Shown here: positions 17,601-26,982 of the stretch, in pieces | Position numbering within the stretch: position 1 is the stretch's first letter | How the letters are laid out: each line of letters begins with the position of its first letter | DNA from: Nitrospirae bacterium GWB2_47_37 | GTDB taxonomy: Bacteria > Nitrospirota > Thermodesulfovibrionia > Thermodesulfovibrionales > Dissulfurispiraceae | Reading direction: 5' to 3' | DNA: 64,000 nucleotides | NCBI GenBank assembly: GCA_001803635.1 | Contig: MHDU01000046.1 | Span: 62,001 to 126,000, forward strand | Translations under genes and position numbers: made by a program | The notes under the pieces: generated by a model | Database searches by the model: none | Told to the model about the DNA's origin: nothing | Seen by the model: only the letters and a program-made list of their open reading frames with translations

Positions 17601-18046
17601 TAAAGGCTATACGTCATACGGGCATAGTAGTTCGCAATCTCGATAAATCCATTTCTTTCTATTGCGATATTCTGGGTTTTTCCGTATCGAGCAGGAAAAA
17701 AGAAACAGGTTTTTATATTGAGCAGATAGTAGGAATTCCCGGCGTTAGACTTGAGTGGGCAAAGCTAAAAATACAAGACGGTTCTTTGATTGAACTCATA
17801 CAGTACCATTCAGATGCCTGTGAAACAGCATCTGTTGAAAATTATCCGTCCGACAGGCTGGGCTGTTCTCATATTGCATTTACGGTATCCGATATAGAAG
17901 GGCTTTACAAGTTATTGCATGATAAAGGTTGTCATTGTAACAGTTTGCCGATGTCTAATCCTGAATGTTTCGCTAAAGTAATGTATTGTCACGACCCTGA
18001 TGGGATTATTATAGAATTTGTTGAGGAGGTATCTGCTGAGTTGTAA
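17597..18046 (+). CDS. Glyoxalase/VOC-family protein (methylmalonyl-CoA epimerase-like)
   Basis: The 149-residue product is a single VOC-fold domain with two beta-alpha-beta-beta-beta modules: IRHTGIVVRNLDKSISFY (His7 metal ligand) and LGCSHIAFTVSDIEGLY, ending with DPDGIIIEFVEE. VOC enzymes bind a divalent metal through His, Gln and Glu and catalyse isomerisation, epimerisation or lyase steps. Start is TTG overlapping the aminotransferase stop (TTGA). It is the only such gene in the window and likely acts on an intermediate of cassette A. Confidence 0.84.
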   Translation: MIKAIRHTGIVVRNLDKSISFYCDILGFSVSSRKKETGFYIEQIVGIPGVRLEWAKLKIQDGSLIELIQYHSDACETASVENYPSDRLGCSHIAFTVSDIEGLYKLLHDKGCHCNSLPMSNPECFAKVMYCHDPDGIIIEFVEEVSAEL

Positions 18047-18076
18047 TGAGTCTGAAGGTATAAACAATTTGATAAT

Positions 18077-19534
18077 ATGAATATTTTAGTAAAAAAACAG
18101 AGATCCAAAATACTTTTTATTATTCACGATGTATATCAAGATGATAATTTTTTCCCGGCCGGGATAGGGTATCTGTCATCAGTTTTAATGGAGGCCGGCT
18201 GCGACGTTGAGATTTATGCAATGGATGTATTCCATTATACCAATGAGGAACTATCCGTTCATCTTAACTCGCACGATTATGACCTTATATGCTGCGGTTT
18301 TATGGCAGCACGGTTTAAGGAGACCATTCTTGATCTGAGCGAGGTTATAAATTTTCATAAAAAAAAGGCGTGGTTTGTTCTTGGAGGACACGGGCCGTCA
18401 CCAATTCCGGAATATATCCTTCGAAAAACGGGCGCTGACATTGTAGCGATTGGTGAAGCAGAATCGATCATTCTTGACCTGATTGCCAGCAAAACAGGAG
18501 ATAGAGACCTTTCAAAGGTAAAAGGCATTGCGTATAGGCAAGGAGAAAATATTTATGTCAATCAGAGGCATATGCCGATTTTGCGTCTTGATAAACTTCC
18601 TTTACCGGCGTGGGATATTTTCCCGATGAAACAGTACACGACATGTCTTAAATTTCCCGGTATGAAGGAGGGAGATAAGGCATTTCCAATATTGTCCAGC
18701 AGAGGGTGCGTTAACAGATGCAACTTCTGTTACCGGATGGAAAAAGGGATTAGGCAAAGAAGTGTTGAGAACATCGTGCAGGAAATGAAATTGTTAAACG
18801 AAACATATGGAATCACCTATTTCTTTTTCATAGACGAGCTTTTTGTATCATCAAAGGCAAAAGTTAAGAAGTTTGCTGCGGCGTTGCGAAAAAGCGGCCT
18901 CAACGTTTTATTGAGTATTGAAAGCCGTGTAGATGTCTTTGATGAAGAGATTGCAGATATCCTGAAAAGTGTGGGATGCGTATTTGTTAATATAGGTTTT
19001 GAATCAACATCTCAAAAGGTGTTGGATAAGATCAAAAAAAATGTGACAGTGGAACAGAATTACAGGGCTGCAGCGATAGCTAAATCAAAAGGTATCGGCA
19101 TAGGACTAAATTGTTTATGGGGAGAGCCTGGAGATGATGAATTCTCCTTGAACAGTAATGTTGAATTCATTTTGAAATATAATTTATATGATCAGATAAG
19201 GACTATACGTCCGGTAACGCCTTATCCGGGATGCGACCTTTATTATGAGGCTATTGAAAAGGGGCTTCTTACCGGCCCTGAAGATTTCTTCGAGAAGTTT
19301 GTGAATTCGGACCTGTTGACGGTCAATTTTACGGACATTCCTAATGAGAGATTTTACGAGCTCTTGTTGCATGCAAACAGTCTTTTGATACTTGACCATT
19401 TTCGCAACACCAGCAATAACATGCAAGAGGCATTTAATTTGACTGAAAAGTTCAGGAAGCTTTACGCTGGAAAGATTACTTATTTCAGAGGGGCCAGAAG
19501 CGATATAACGATTGACCACAAAAGAAATCTATGA
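18077..19534 (+). CDS. B12-binding-type radical SAM protein
   Basis: The 485-residue product has an N-terminal B12-binding-like domain (ILFIIHDVYQDDNFFPAGIGYLSSV-type start, then VLGGHGPSPIPEY and DIVAIGEAES), the radical SAM motif CVNRCNFC (C211, C215, C218) and the LPLPAWDIFPM linker typical of the family. No DxHxxG is seen. A C-terminal extension of about 90 residues carries ERFYELLLHANSLLI. The following methyltransferase overlaps it (ATGA), so the two probably work in one pathway. Confidence 0.86.
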   Translation: MNILVKKQRSKILFIIHDVYQDDNFFPAGIGYLSSVLMEAGCDVEIYAMDVFHYTNEELSVHLNSHDYDLICCGFMAARFKETILDLSEVINFHKKKAWFVLGGHGPSPIPEYILRKTGADIVAIGEAESIILDLIASKTGDRDLSKVKGIAYRQGENIYVNQRHMPILRLDKLPLPAWDIFPMKQYTTCLKFPGMKEGDKAFPILSSRGCVNRCNFCYRMEKGIRQRSVENIVQEMKLLNETYGITYFFFIDELFVSSKAKVKKFAAALRKSGLNVLLSIESRVDVFDEEIADILKSVGCVFVNIGFESTSQKVLDKIKKNVTVEQNYRAAAIAKSKGIGIGLNCLWGEPGDDEFSLNSNVEFILKYNLYDQIRTIRPVTPYPGCDLYYEAIEKGLLTGPEDFFEKFVNSDLLTVNFTDIPNERFYELLLHANSLLILDHFRNTSNNMQEAFNLTEKFRKLYAGKITYFRGARSDITIDHKRNL

Positions 19535-20199
19535 GAAATTACCTGAAAACCGAATACAGCAAAGCAAAACGTCCCTATACGGCTTACCCTGCAAAGTTGT
19601 GTGATTATCTTTTCTCAATGTTTAATATGCGGACAGGCATGAGCCTTCTTGAAGTAGGTTGTGGAAGAGGTGAATTTCTTAAACATTTTAAGAAATTGGG
19701 TTTGGATGTTTATGGTGTTGATATATCACCCGAAGCACCAGACTACCAGCGGGATATTTCTATACAAATCTGTGATATAGAAGCTAAGGGATTACCCTTT
19801 CCCGACAAGAGTTTTGACATTATATATTCGAAGTCGTTAATTGAACACTTAAACAATCCTGATGTTTATGTCTCTGAAACGGTAAGAGTTCTTAAACCGG
19901 GCGGTCTTTTGCTGACCCTTGTTCCGGACTGGGAGTCAAATTATAAAATATATTTTGACGATTACACACACCGCACACCTTTTTCGCCGGTATCTCTTGA
20001 GCTTCTTTATAGAGTAGGAGAGCTTGAAGATATAAATGTATTCAAATTAAGACAGATTCCTATTGTCTGGAAATTCCCATTGTTGAATAATTTTTGTGCT
20101 GTTATTTCCCCTTTCATTCCTGTTAGAACCGGAATACCGTTTTTGAAATGGTCACGGGAACTAATGCTCGTAGGAAGCGGCAGAAAACATGCAGCATAA
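19531..20199 (+). CDS. Class I SAM-dependent methyltransferase
   Basis: The 222-residue product has motif I LLEVGCGRGEFLKHF (about 38-52), an acidic motif II (VYGVDIS) and the post-motif LKPGGLLLTLVP, the Methyltransf_11 pattern. It overlaps the preceding radical SAM gene by four bases, so translation is coupled. A sugar O-, N- or C-methyltransferase of the glycan pathway is the likely role; substrate unknown. No zinc-ribbon is present, unlike the homologue at 14510. Confidence 0.85.
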   Translation: MRNYLKTEYSKAKRPYTAYPAKLCDYLFSMFNMRTGMSLLEVGCGRGEFLKHFKKLGLDVYGVDISPEAPDYQRDISIQICDIEAKGLPFPDKSFDIIYSKSLIEHLNNPDVYVSETVRVLKPGGLLLTLVPDWESNYKIYFDDYTHRTPFSPVSLELLYRVGELEDINVFKLRQIPIVWKFPLLNNFCAVISPFIPVRTGIPFLKWSRELMLVGSGRKHAA

Positions 20200-20223
20200 C
20201 TTCCCGTCTCCCTAATAACCCTA

Positions 20224-21996
20224 ATGTTTCTAATTACTACAGCCGACCGGCGTTTTTGGAAAATAGATAGACCTGTACTCTTTTTAGGTGAATGGTGCCG
20301 GATCTTTTCGCAGAAGCATATATGGGAAAATCTTAATTGTAAAGTTTTGCCATATCATTGGGATGACCGCGAAAGGCTTTACAGTGATTATTTATATGTT
20401 AAGCGAGTGTATGAGAAAGCTCTTTGTGAACTCTCCGGATGCCTAAACAAGCTTCATGGGACATCATATTCATATCGTTATTGGAGAATTGTTATTGGTC
20501 CATGGCTGTTATCTTTTATCGGGATTCTTTATGATCGCTATCTTTCTATATATTCAGCAGCAGCATCAGGACTTGTTACCGGCACGATTATAAGCAAAAA
20601 TGATTATTGGTTCTTTACGCCTACAGACTTCGGAGATTTTGAAGATCGGTTTATGAGTGATCCGTACAACCATTACCTTTATAGCAGGATTATTGAATTC
20701 ACCGGCATCCTTCCCTACGAGAGAAAAGCCGTTCCAATCACAGAAAAGCCTGAAACGCTGCCGGAAAGGCCGGAGTTTTCATTGAGGAACATGATAAAGA
20801 AAGCAGTTATAGCAATCTCCGGAATCGTTCCTGATTCTTTAAAAACTATAGTATTTATGAGTCCAGGACTGGACAGAATGGATCAGATAGCGATACAACT
20901 TGCTTTGCGGCAGTTCCCTTTTTTATTTACCCCGGAAGTAAAGGCACCGGAGTCTGCACTTGACTTTAAAAAAAGAAAAGAAATATCTCTTACCTTTTAT
21001 GATGACGATTTTATGAAAATTTTGAATTCTCTGATTCCTGAACAGATACCTCAAAGTTATATTGAATCATACGGTTATTTGAGAGAAGAAGCATTAAAGA
21101 AATTTCCTGCAAAACCATCGATAATTTTTACTGCTAATGCTCATTATAAAAATGAAGGATTCAAGGTATGGGCAGCCTCGTGTGCCGAAGAAGGTTCCTT
21201 GCTGGCTGGGACACAGCATGGCGGATTCGAAGGCATGGGGCGTTGGTTTTCATTGGAAGACCATCAAAGGAGCATATGGGATAAATATTATTCATGGGGT
21301 TGGGACGATCCTTTGGAGGGAAAAATAAAATCACTTCCTGCGGCAAGGCTGAATCGTGCGAAGAGTTTAAAGGGCGACAAAAGCGGCAGAATATTGATGG
21401 TGAATACTGCGTTTATCAGATATTCTTATTATATGCAGAGTATGCCGGTCGCCATGTCCGGATATAATGCATATTTAAAAAACATATTCTCTTTTATAAA
21501 ACTTCTTGGAAAGGATGCAAGGCAGCTTTTAACCGTAAGGTTATATCCACACGATTTATCGTGTGATGAGAAGCAAAGATTTGCCGATGAACTGCCTGAT
21601 ATAGATTGTTATCGCGGTAAAAAATCTTTCTATGAACAATTAAGTGAAAGTCGTCTTCTGATCGGCAATAATAACGGAACCACATATTTGGAAGCGTTTG
21701 CAGCCGGCATCCCGACGGTTTTGTTCTGGGATCCCGCTTACTGGGAATTGCGCGAAACTGCCAAGCCTTATTTTGATGAACTACACAGAACCGGGATTCT
21801 CCACTATACACCGGAGTCATGTGCCGAGCTTGTGAATAATATCTATAAGGACCCTGTAGCATGGTGGGCGCAGGATGATGTGCAGAAGGCAAAGGACAGG
21901 TTCTGTCATCGTTTTGCAAGGACATCCGACGGATGGCTTAAAGAATGGAGGCAGGAGTTGGCCGCCCTTATCCCGCAGCGTGTGCCTGCATGGTAA
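20224..21996 (+). CDS. LIC12162-family putative transferase
   Basis: The 590-residue protein begins MFLITTADRRFWK with FLGEWCRIF shortly after, the N-terminal pattern of the LIC12162 (TIGR04331) family of putative transferases from spirochaete and other surface-polysaccharide loci. The C-terminal third is GT-B-like: ESRLLIGNNNGTTYLEAFAAG followed by IPTVLFWDP. The donor and acceptor are unknown. It sits between cassette A and the pseudaminic-type genes and is a candidate for transferring one of the CMP-activated acids. Confidence 0.82.
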   Translation: MFLITTADRRFWKIDRPVLFLGEWCRIFSQKHIWENLNCKVLPYHWDDRERLYSDYLYVKRVYEKALCELSGCLNKLHGTSYSYRYWRIVIGPWLLSFIGILYDRYLSIYSAAASGLVTGTIISKNDYWFFTPTDFGDFEDRFMSDPYNHYLYSRIIEFTGILPYERKAVPITEKPETLPERPEFSLRNMIKKAVIAISGIVPDSLKTIVFMSPGLDRMDQIAIQLALRQFPFLFTPEVKAPESALDFKKRKEISLTFYDDDFMKILNSLIPEQIPQSYIESYGYLREEALKKFPAKPSIIFTANAHYKNEGFKVWAASCAEEGSLLAGTQHGGFEGMGRWFSLEDHQRSIWDKYYSWGWDDPLEGKIKSLPAARLNRAKSLKGDKSGRILMVNTAFIRYSYYMQSMPVAMSGYNAYLKNIFSFIKLLGKDARQLLTVRLYPHDLSCDEKQRFADELPDIDCYRGKKSFYEQLSESRLLIGNNNGTTYLEAFAAGIPTVLFWDPAYWELRETAKPYFDELHRTGILHYTPESCAELVNNIYKDPVAWWAQDDVQKAKDRFCHRFARTSDGWLKEWRQELAALIPQRVPAW

Positions 21997-22032
21997 ATAG
22001 CTTCCGACTAAACCGACTTAAAACATATTGAT

Positions 22033-23241
22033 ATGATACCCTACGGCAGGCAATATATAGACGAAGACGACATCCAGGCTGTTGTTTCAGTTTTGAGGTC
22101 TAACATGCTTACGCAAGGACCGGTCATCGGGCAGTTTGAGAGTGCCTTGGCCGAATATTGCGGGGTCGAACATGCCGTTGCAATGAATTCGGCGACATCG
22201 GCTCTTCATGCGGCATGCCTTGCAGCAGGAGTAGGGACTGGAGACGAAGTAATTACCTCTCCGATTACCTTTGTCGCGTCGGCGAATTGCGCGGTCTACT
22301 GCGGGGCAACTCCCGTCTTTGCCGATATAGATCCCTTAAATTATAATATTTCCGCTGCCGAAATCGAAAACAAAATTACCGCTAAAACCAAGGCCGTCAT
22401 TCCTGTGCATTTCGCGGGACAGAGCGCGGATATGGAGTCAGTTGCCGCAGTAGTGCGGACCGCGGAGAAGAAATACCGGCACAAAATATATATCATCGAG
22501 GACGCCTGCCATGCCATCGGCTCCTTCTATCACGGCAAGCGCGTGGGCTCGTGCTGTTTTTCCGACATGACCGTTATGAGCTTTCACCCGGTTAAACATA
22601 TCACAACAGGTGAGGGAGGCGCCGTATTCACTAATGACGGATCTCTCGGCAAAAAATTGCGACGTCTTCGTTCGCACGGGATCACAAGCGACCCATCCGA
22701 CTTTTTGAATCACGATCTTGCGTTCCAACCTGCTGCTGAGGACAGCCGGCGTACGGCCAACCCATGGTACTATGAGCAGGTCGGGCTTGGTTACAATTAT
22801 CGGATCACGGACATTCAGTGCGCCCTCGGTCTTTCGCAATTGAGGAAACTCGACAGCTTCCGGAGCAGACGACGTGAAATTGTAACCGCCTATAATACCG
22901 CATTCCAACAGCTCGACACCGTTCAAATACCGCGCGAAGCATCAGGTTGTGACAGCAATTTTCATCTCTATGTTCTCCTTTTTGATTTTGACTGCATCGG
23001 TATGAACCGGGCCCGATTCATGCACGAACTGAGGGCGAAGGGTATTCAGACCCAAGTGCATTATATCCCCGTTCATCTACACTCGTTTTACCGGAGGCAA
23101 TTTGGAACGAACTGGGGCGACTGTCCGAATGCAGAGCGGTATTACTTGATGTGCCTTTCTATCCCCCTGTTTCCTGCTATGAGCGATAGTGATGTGCAAA
23201 GAGTAGTTGATGAAATACTAAATTTGATAAAGAAAACATGA
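22033..23241 (+). CDS. pseC: PseC-like UDP-4-keto-6-deoxy-sugar aminotransferase
   Basis: The 402-residue DegT/DnrJ/EryC1 aminotransferase starts MIPYGRQYIDEDDIQAVV, the PseC-type N-terminus, and has the PLP Lys188 in SFHPVKHITTGEGGA. PseC aminates UDP-2-acetamido-2,6-dideoxy-beta-L-arabino-hexos-4-ulose at C4 in pseudaminic acid synthesis. pseF, pseG and pseI follow in order. Its base composition is more GC-rich than its neighbours. The dehydratase PseB that makes its substrate is not in this window. Confidence 0.9.
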   Translation: MIPYGRQYIDEDDIQAVVSVLRSNMLTQGPVIGQFESALAEYCGVEHAVAMNSATSALHAACLAAGVGTGDEVITSPITFVASANCAVYCGATPVFADIDPLNYNISAAEIENKITAKTKAVIPVHFAGQSADMESVAAVVRTAEKKYRHKIYIIEDACHAIGSFYHGKRVGSCCFSDMTVMSFHPVKHITTGEGGAVFTNDGSLGKKLRRLRSHGITSDPSDFLNHDLAFQPAAEDSRRTANPWYYEQVGLGYNYRITDIQCALGLSQLRKLDSFRSRRREIVTAYNTAFQQLDTVQIPREASGCDSNFHLYVLLFDFDCIGMNRARFMHELRAKGIQTQVHYIPVHLHSFYRRQFGTNWGDCPNAERYYLMCLSIPLFPAMSDSDVQRVVDEILNLIKKT

Positions 23242-23272
23242 CCAAAATATTAGATTCTTTAGAGGTATTAAG

Positions 23273-24637
23273 ATGAAAGTGCTTTTAATAAATCCTTCTA
23301 TTAGAGAATGGGCAAAACCCAATGTCCTGCCTTTAGGTCTTGGATATATTACATCCATGCTGAGAAATGCCGGGCATGATGTGGAGGTCATGGACATAAA
23401 TGCCTTTCGCTGGGAACCGGAGGACGTAGAGGAAAAAATTAAAAATGCAGATTTTGATATAGCGGGCATAGGAGCCATTGTAACTGTATATAGGCATGTT
23501 AAATGGCTGATATCTTTATTAAAGAAATATCATCCGGCTAAAAAGCTTATGGTAGGCGGCAGCGTTGGAACTTCTATCCCCCATATAATATTGGAAAAGA
23601 CAGAAGCTGATATAGTTTGTATAGGTGAAGGCGAGGACACTGTGGTTGAACTTGTTGAGGCGTTGGAGAAAAACTCAGATTTAAAAAACATCGATGGGAT
23701 ATGGTTTAAAGGTGAGGATGGAAGTATTTACAGGAATAAAAACAGAACGCCTATTAAAGATATGGATGCTATACCATTGCCTGCATGGGATTTATTTCCT
23801 ATGGAAATCTACTTAAAGAACCCGGTTGGCGCACCTAACAGGAATAAGTGGATAGACGGCGGCTTGGATGATAACGCTGTTTTATCCATGAATTTGAGCG
23901 CTACTCGTGGATGTCCGTATAAGTGCATATACTGCTATCATGATTTTATGGGAAGCGCCTACAGGCATCGATCACCGGAAAATATTGTAAATGAAATGAG
24001 GATATTACATGACAAATACGGGGTGAGATATTCTCATTTTATTGACGATGAGTTCTGTTTAAAGAAAAATTTTGTTTTTGATTTTTGCGAGAGGGTAAAA
24101 GAGGAATTTAACGGCAGTATGACATGGGGATGTTCAGGAAGAGTTAACCTGATGACGGAAGATATGATTGCTGCAATGGCCGATGCCGGTTGCGTTCTAA
24201 TTGGATACGGGATTGAATCTGGAAGCCAAAAGATGTTGGACGCAATGAAGAAAGGGGTAACGGTACAACAGGCCAAAGAGGCAATTGGGTTGACGGTAAA
24301 ATATCTCGGATGGGCCGATTGTTCCTTTATGATAGGGACCCCGGGTGAGACTATGGAAACAGTACAGGAAACGATCGATTTTTGTAAGGAATTAGACCTT
24401 GCTCCCGAGGTCATATTTTTTGCAACACCGTATCCCGGAACAGAATTGTATAATTTGGCATTATCGCAGGGAAAGATTAGAGATGAAGAAGATTACATAC
24501 TCGGGCTTGGTGAGCAGGGAGAAAAAATAAGGGTAAATTTTACGGATTTTTCCGATACGGAACTGCTGCGCATTCAGGAGATGATGATTCGGGAGCTGAA
24601 TGCATGGAATAAGCTAAAACACCCGGAGAGCAGATAA
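23273..24637 (+). CDS. B12-binding-type radical SAM protein in the pseudaminic cassette
   Basis: The 454-residue product has an N-terminal B12-binding-like domain (MKVLLINPSIREW start, KLMVGGSVGTSIPH, DIVCIGEGEDTVVEL), the radical SAM motif CPYKCIYC (C214, C218, C221) and a HemN-like barrel with GYGIESGSQKMLDAMKKG. It lies between pseC and pseF, and its stop overlaps the pseF start (TAATG). That suggests action on a pseudaminic acid intermediate or the finished sugar. Methylation, epimerisation or deoxygenation are all possible. Confidence 0.86.
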   Translation: MKVLLINPSIREWAKPNVLPLGLGYITSMLRNAGHDVEVMDINAFRWEPEDVEEKIKNADFDIAGIGAIVTVYRHVKWLISLLKKYHPAKKLMVGGSVGTSIPHIILEKTEADIVCIGEGEDTVVELVEALEKNSDLKNIDGIWFKGEDGSIYRNKNRTPIKDMDAIPLPAWDLFPMEIYLKNPVGAPNRNKWIDGGLDDNAVLSMNLSATRGCPYKCIYCYHDFMGSAYRHRSPENIVNEMRILHDKYGVRYSHFIDDEFCLKKNFVFDFCERVKEEFNGSMTWGCSGRVNLMTEDMIAAMADAGCVLIGYGIESGSQKMLDAMKKGVTVQQAKEAIGLTVKYLGWADCSFMIGTPGETMETVQETIDFCKELDLAPEVIFFATPYPGTELYNLALSQGKIRDEEDYILGLGEQGEKIRVNFTDFSDTELLRIQEMMIRELNAWNKLKHPESR

Positions 24638-25359
24638 TGATGAATGTGCTGTGTGTTATTCCTGCAAGGGGGGGCAGCAAAAGGGTTTTAAACAAGAACA
24701 TCAGAATATTATGCGGCAAACCCTTAATTGCATATACCATAGAGAAAGCTTTAGAAAGCAAGCTGTGCAACAAGGTAGTCGTTTCAACAGACGATGCAGA
24801 AATAGCAAAGGCTTCTAAAAAATTCGGCGCAGATATAATTATGAGACCCGATGATATTGCTTTAGATACCTCTCCAATTGATGACGCGCTTCGTCATGCA
24901 GTGAAGTCTTTGGAGAAAAAGGACGGGTTCAGGTGCGATATTGTGGTCTTACTGCAGGCAAATGTCCCTGTGAGAAAGGCAGGGGAGATAGACGAGGTTA
25001 TAAGAAAACTCATGGAAACCAAAGATGCTACCGCTGTAGTTACGGGCTATACTATTGATCAGAGACCTGAATGGATGAAGACGATAGATGCAGATACAGG
25101 CGTCATTAAACCATTTATGGAATTGACAAATTTATATAGAAAGCAGGATTTGCCTGAATTGTATCTGCTTGACGGCTCTATTATTGCCGTCAGAACAAAG
25201 GCCTTGATAGAGACGGAGGGAATTAATAGGATTCATAGCTATCTCGGTGATAGGGTCTATCCTTGCATCCATGACTCAAAATACGCTGTTGAGATAGACG
25301 AAGTGAAAGATATGGAGCTTGCAGAATATTATCTTTTAAAAGAGAAGTCGGGCGTATAA
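24637..25359 (+). CDS. pseF: PseF-like pseudaminic acid cytidylyltransferase
   Basis: The 240-residue product has the NeuA/PseF signature VIPARGGSKRVLNKNI (residues 6-21), then VVSTDDAEIAKAS and LLQANVPVR. PseF transfers CMP from CTP to pseudaminic acid before glycosyl transfer. Position between pseC and pseG supports the assignment. The start ATG overlaps the previous stop; a second ATG follows at once. Substrate identity rests on gene context, since legionaminate and sialate homologues look alike. Confidence 0.86.
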   Translation: MMNVLCVIPARGGSKRVLNKNIRILCGKPLIAYTIEKALESKLCNKVVVSTDDAEIAKASKKFGADIIMRPDDIALDTSPIDDALRHAVKSLEKKDGFRCDIVVLLQANVPVRKAGEIDEVIRKLMETKDATAVVTGYTIDQRPEWMKTIDADTGVIKPFMELTNLYRKQDLPELYLLDGSIIAVRTKALIETEGINRIHSYLGDRVYPCIHDSKYAVEIDEVKDMELAEYYLLKEKSGV

Positions 25360-25369
25360 ATCAACAAAA

Positions 25370-26374
25370 TTGAATATACGGGTCATCATAGTCACCGAGG
25401 GTGGAGTTAACTCAGGCTTTGGACACATAACAAGATGCACATCGCTCTATCAGGCATTCGAAGATCAAGGGGTGTTGCCCGAATTTATTGTAAACGGGGA
25501 TGAGACTGTTAAAGAATTATTAGCAGGTTTGAATTTTAAAATCCTCAACTGGCTGAAAGATAGGGGATCTTTTTTAAATTTATTGCAAACTATAGATATT
25601 GTCGTCATTGATTCCTACCACGCAGATTATGACTTTTATCGGATGATATCAGAAGCAGTAAGAATACCGGTTTATATAGATGACAATAAGCGTATTGACT
25701 ACCCTTCAGGAGTTGTATTAAATGGCGGAATAAACGCCGATGAATTGAATTATCCGTTAAGATCCGGCATTAGCTACCTTTTAGGAGCACAATATATATT
25801 TCTTAGAAAAGAGTTCCGGGGAGTATCTGAAAAAAATATTATAAAAAGAGAAATCTCAGAAGTAATGATTACCTTTGGAGGTGATGACTCAAAGCGTATG
25901 ACCTCAAAGATATTAAGCGTATTGATCAAGCACTATCCTAAGGTGATTAAAAATGTAATTATTGGGAAAGGATTTAAGAATATTAAGGAACTTGAAAAGC
26001 TGAAGGATGCCGGAACAAACCTTATATATTATCCTGACGGCAATGGAATGAAGAAGGTTATGCTTGATTCCGATATTGCCATATCTGCGGGCGGACAGAC
26101 ACTCTATGAGCTCGCAAGGGTCGGCGTGCCGACAATTGCAATAGCAACGGCTGATAATCAATTAAATAATATAGAAGGATTGAAGAAAGCTGGGTTCATT
26201 GAATATGCAGGATGGTGGGAGGACGAGGCAGTATTGCAAAATATTGTGAAAAAAATTGAATTACTGAAGGATAGTGCTTTAAGAGATGAAATGGCAGAAA
26301 TTGGAAGATCCCTTGTTGATGGACAGGGAGCGAGAAGGGTTGTTGAAGAAATAATAAGGCTGCGATCTCAATGA
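25370..26374 (+). CDS. pseG: PseG-like UDP-sugar hydrolase
   Basis: The 334-residue GT-B-fold protein matches PseG, which removes UDP from UDP-2,4-diamino-trideoxy-altropyranose. It has the N-terminal GFGHITRC (H19 catalytic, R22), DSYHADYDFY and the UDP-binding ISAGGQTLYELARVGVP. The start is TTG 25370; the conserved VIIVTEGG begins only four residues later, so a downstream start would cut the fold. There is no obvious Shine-Dalgarno sequence. It overlaps the formyltransferase gene (ATGA). Confidence 0.88.
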   Translation: MNIRVIIVTEGGVNSGFGHITRCTSLYQAFEDQGVLPEFIVNGDETVKELLAGLNFKILNWLKDRGSFLNLLQTIDIVVIDSYHADYDFYRMISEAVRIPVYIDDNKRIDYPSGVVLNGGINADELNYPLRSGISYLLGAQYIFLRKEFRGVSEKNIIKREISEVMITFGGDDSKRMTSKILSVLIKHYPKVIKNVIIGKGFKNIKELEKLKDAGTNLIYYPDGNGMKKVMLDSDIAISAGGQTLYELARVGVPTIAIATADNQLNNIEGLKKAGFIEYAGWWEDEAVLQNIVKKIELLKDSALRDEMAEIGRSLVDGQGARRVVEEIIRLRSQ

Positions 26375-26982
26375 GAGTTTTATTTTTAGGCGGCAATCCG
26401 GCAAAAGATATTGCAGACTGGCTGGAAGAGCAAGGGGAGGTTGTCGTATATACAGAGGATAAGCTAATCATTGATGAGGCAAGACATATAAAGCCCGACA
26501 TGATAGTAAGCTATAATTATAAGTACATAATACCAAAAGTGATAATAGATTGTGTTAAAGGCAAGACCGTAAACTTGCATATATCATATCTTCCATTCAA
26601 TAGGGGTGCTCATCCTAACATCTGGAGTTTTATTGAGGATACTCCAAAAGGCGTAACAATACATTATATAGACGAAGGGATAGATACTGGAGCCATTATA
26701 GTTCAAAAGGAAGTGTTTATTGATGAAGAAAAGGAGACCATAGCAAGTTCATATGAAATTTTGCACAAAGAGATTCAGTCACTATTTAAAGAAAACTGGA
26801 ATAAGATTAAAAATGGTGAAATAGCTTTAAAGAAACAAACAGGTGAGGGGAGTTTGCATTATAAGAAAGATAGTATTAGATTTGAACATTTGCTCAAAGA
26901 AAAGGGATGGGGTATCCCAATAAAAGAATTGAAACTGCAATATGGGCAGATCAAGGCAAAACGCTATGAACAGCAATATTAA
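26371..26982 (+). CDS. Formyltransferase-family protein in the PseH position
   Basis: The 203-residue product has the formyltransferase catalytic core: Asn68 and His70 in NLHISYLP, the RGAHPNIWSF segment, and Asp105 in IDEGIDTGAI. Relatives move a formyl group from N10-formyl-THF to an amine (Fmt, ArnA, VioF and other sugar N-formyltransferases). No PseH-like N-acetyltransferase is found among the pse genes, so it may formylate the 4-amino group of the trideoxy-altrosamine. It overlaps pseG and pseI. A 7-N-formyl pseudaminic acid is known from Pseudomonas aeruginosa pilin glycan. Confidence 0.84.
   Translation: MRVLFLGGNPAKDIADWLEEQGEVVVYTEDKLIIDEARHIKPDMIVSYNYKYIIPKVIIDCVKGKTVNLHISYLPFNRGAHPNIWSFIEDTPKGVTIHYIDEGIDTGAIIVQKEVFIDEEKETIASSYEILHKEIQSLFKENWNKIKNGEIALKKQTGEGSLHYKKDSIRFEHLLKEKGWGIPIKELKLQYGQIKAKRYEQQY

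Noticed and set aside
22438-22926. Open frame of 162 codons on the minus strand
   Set aside because: It is opposite pseC, whose PLP lysine and family motifs are intact; GC-rich antisense frames often stay open.
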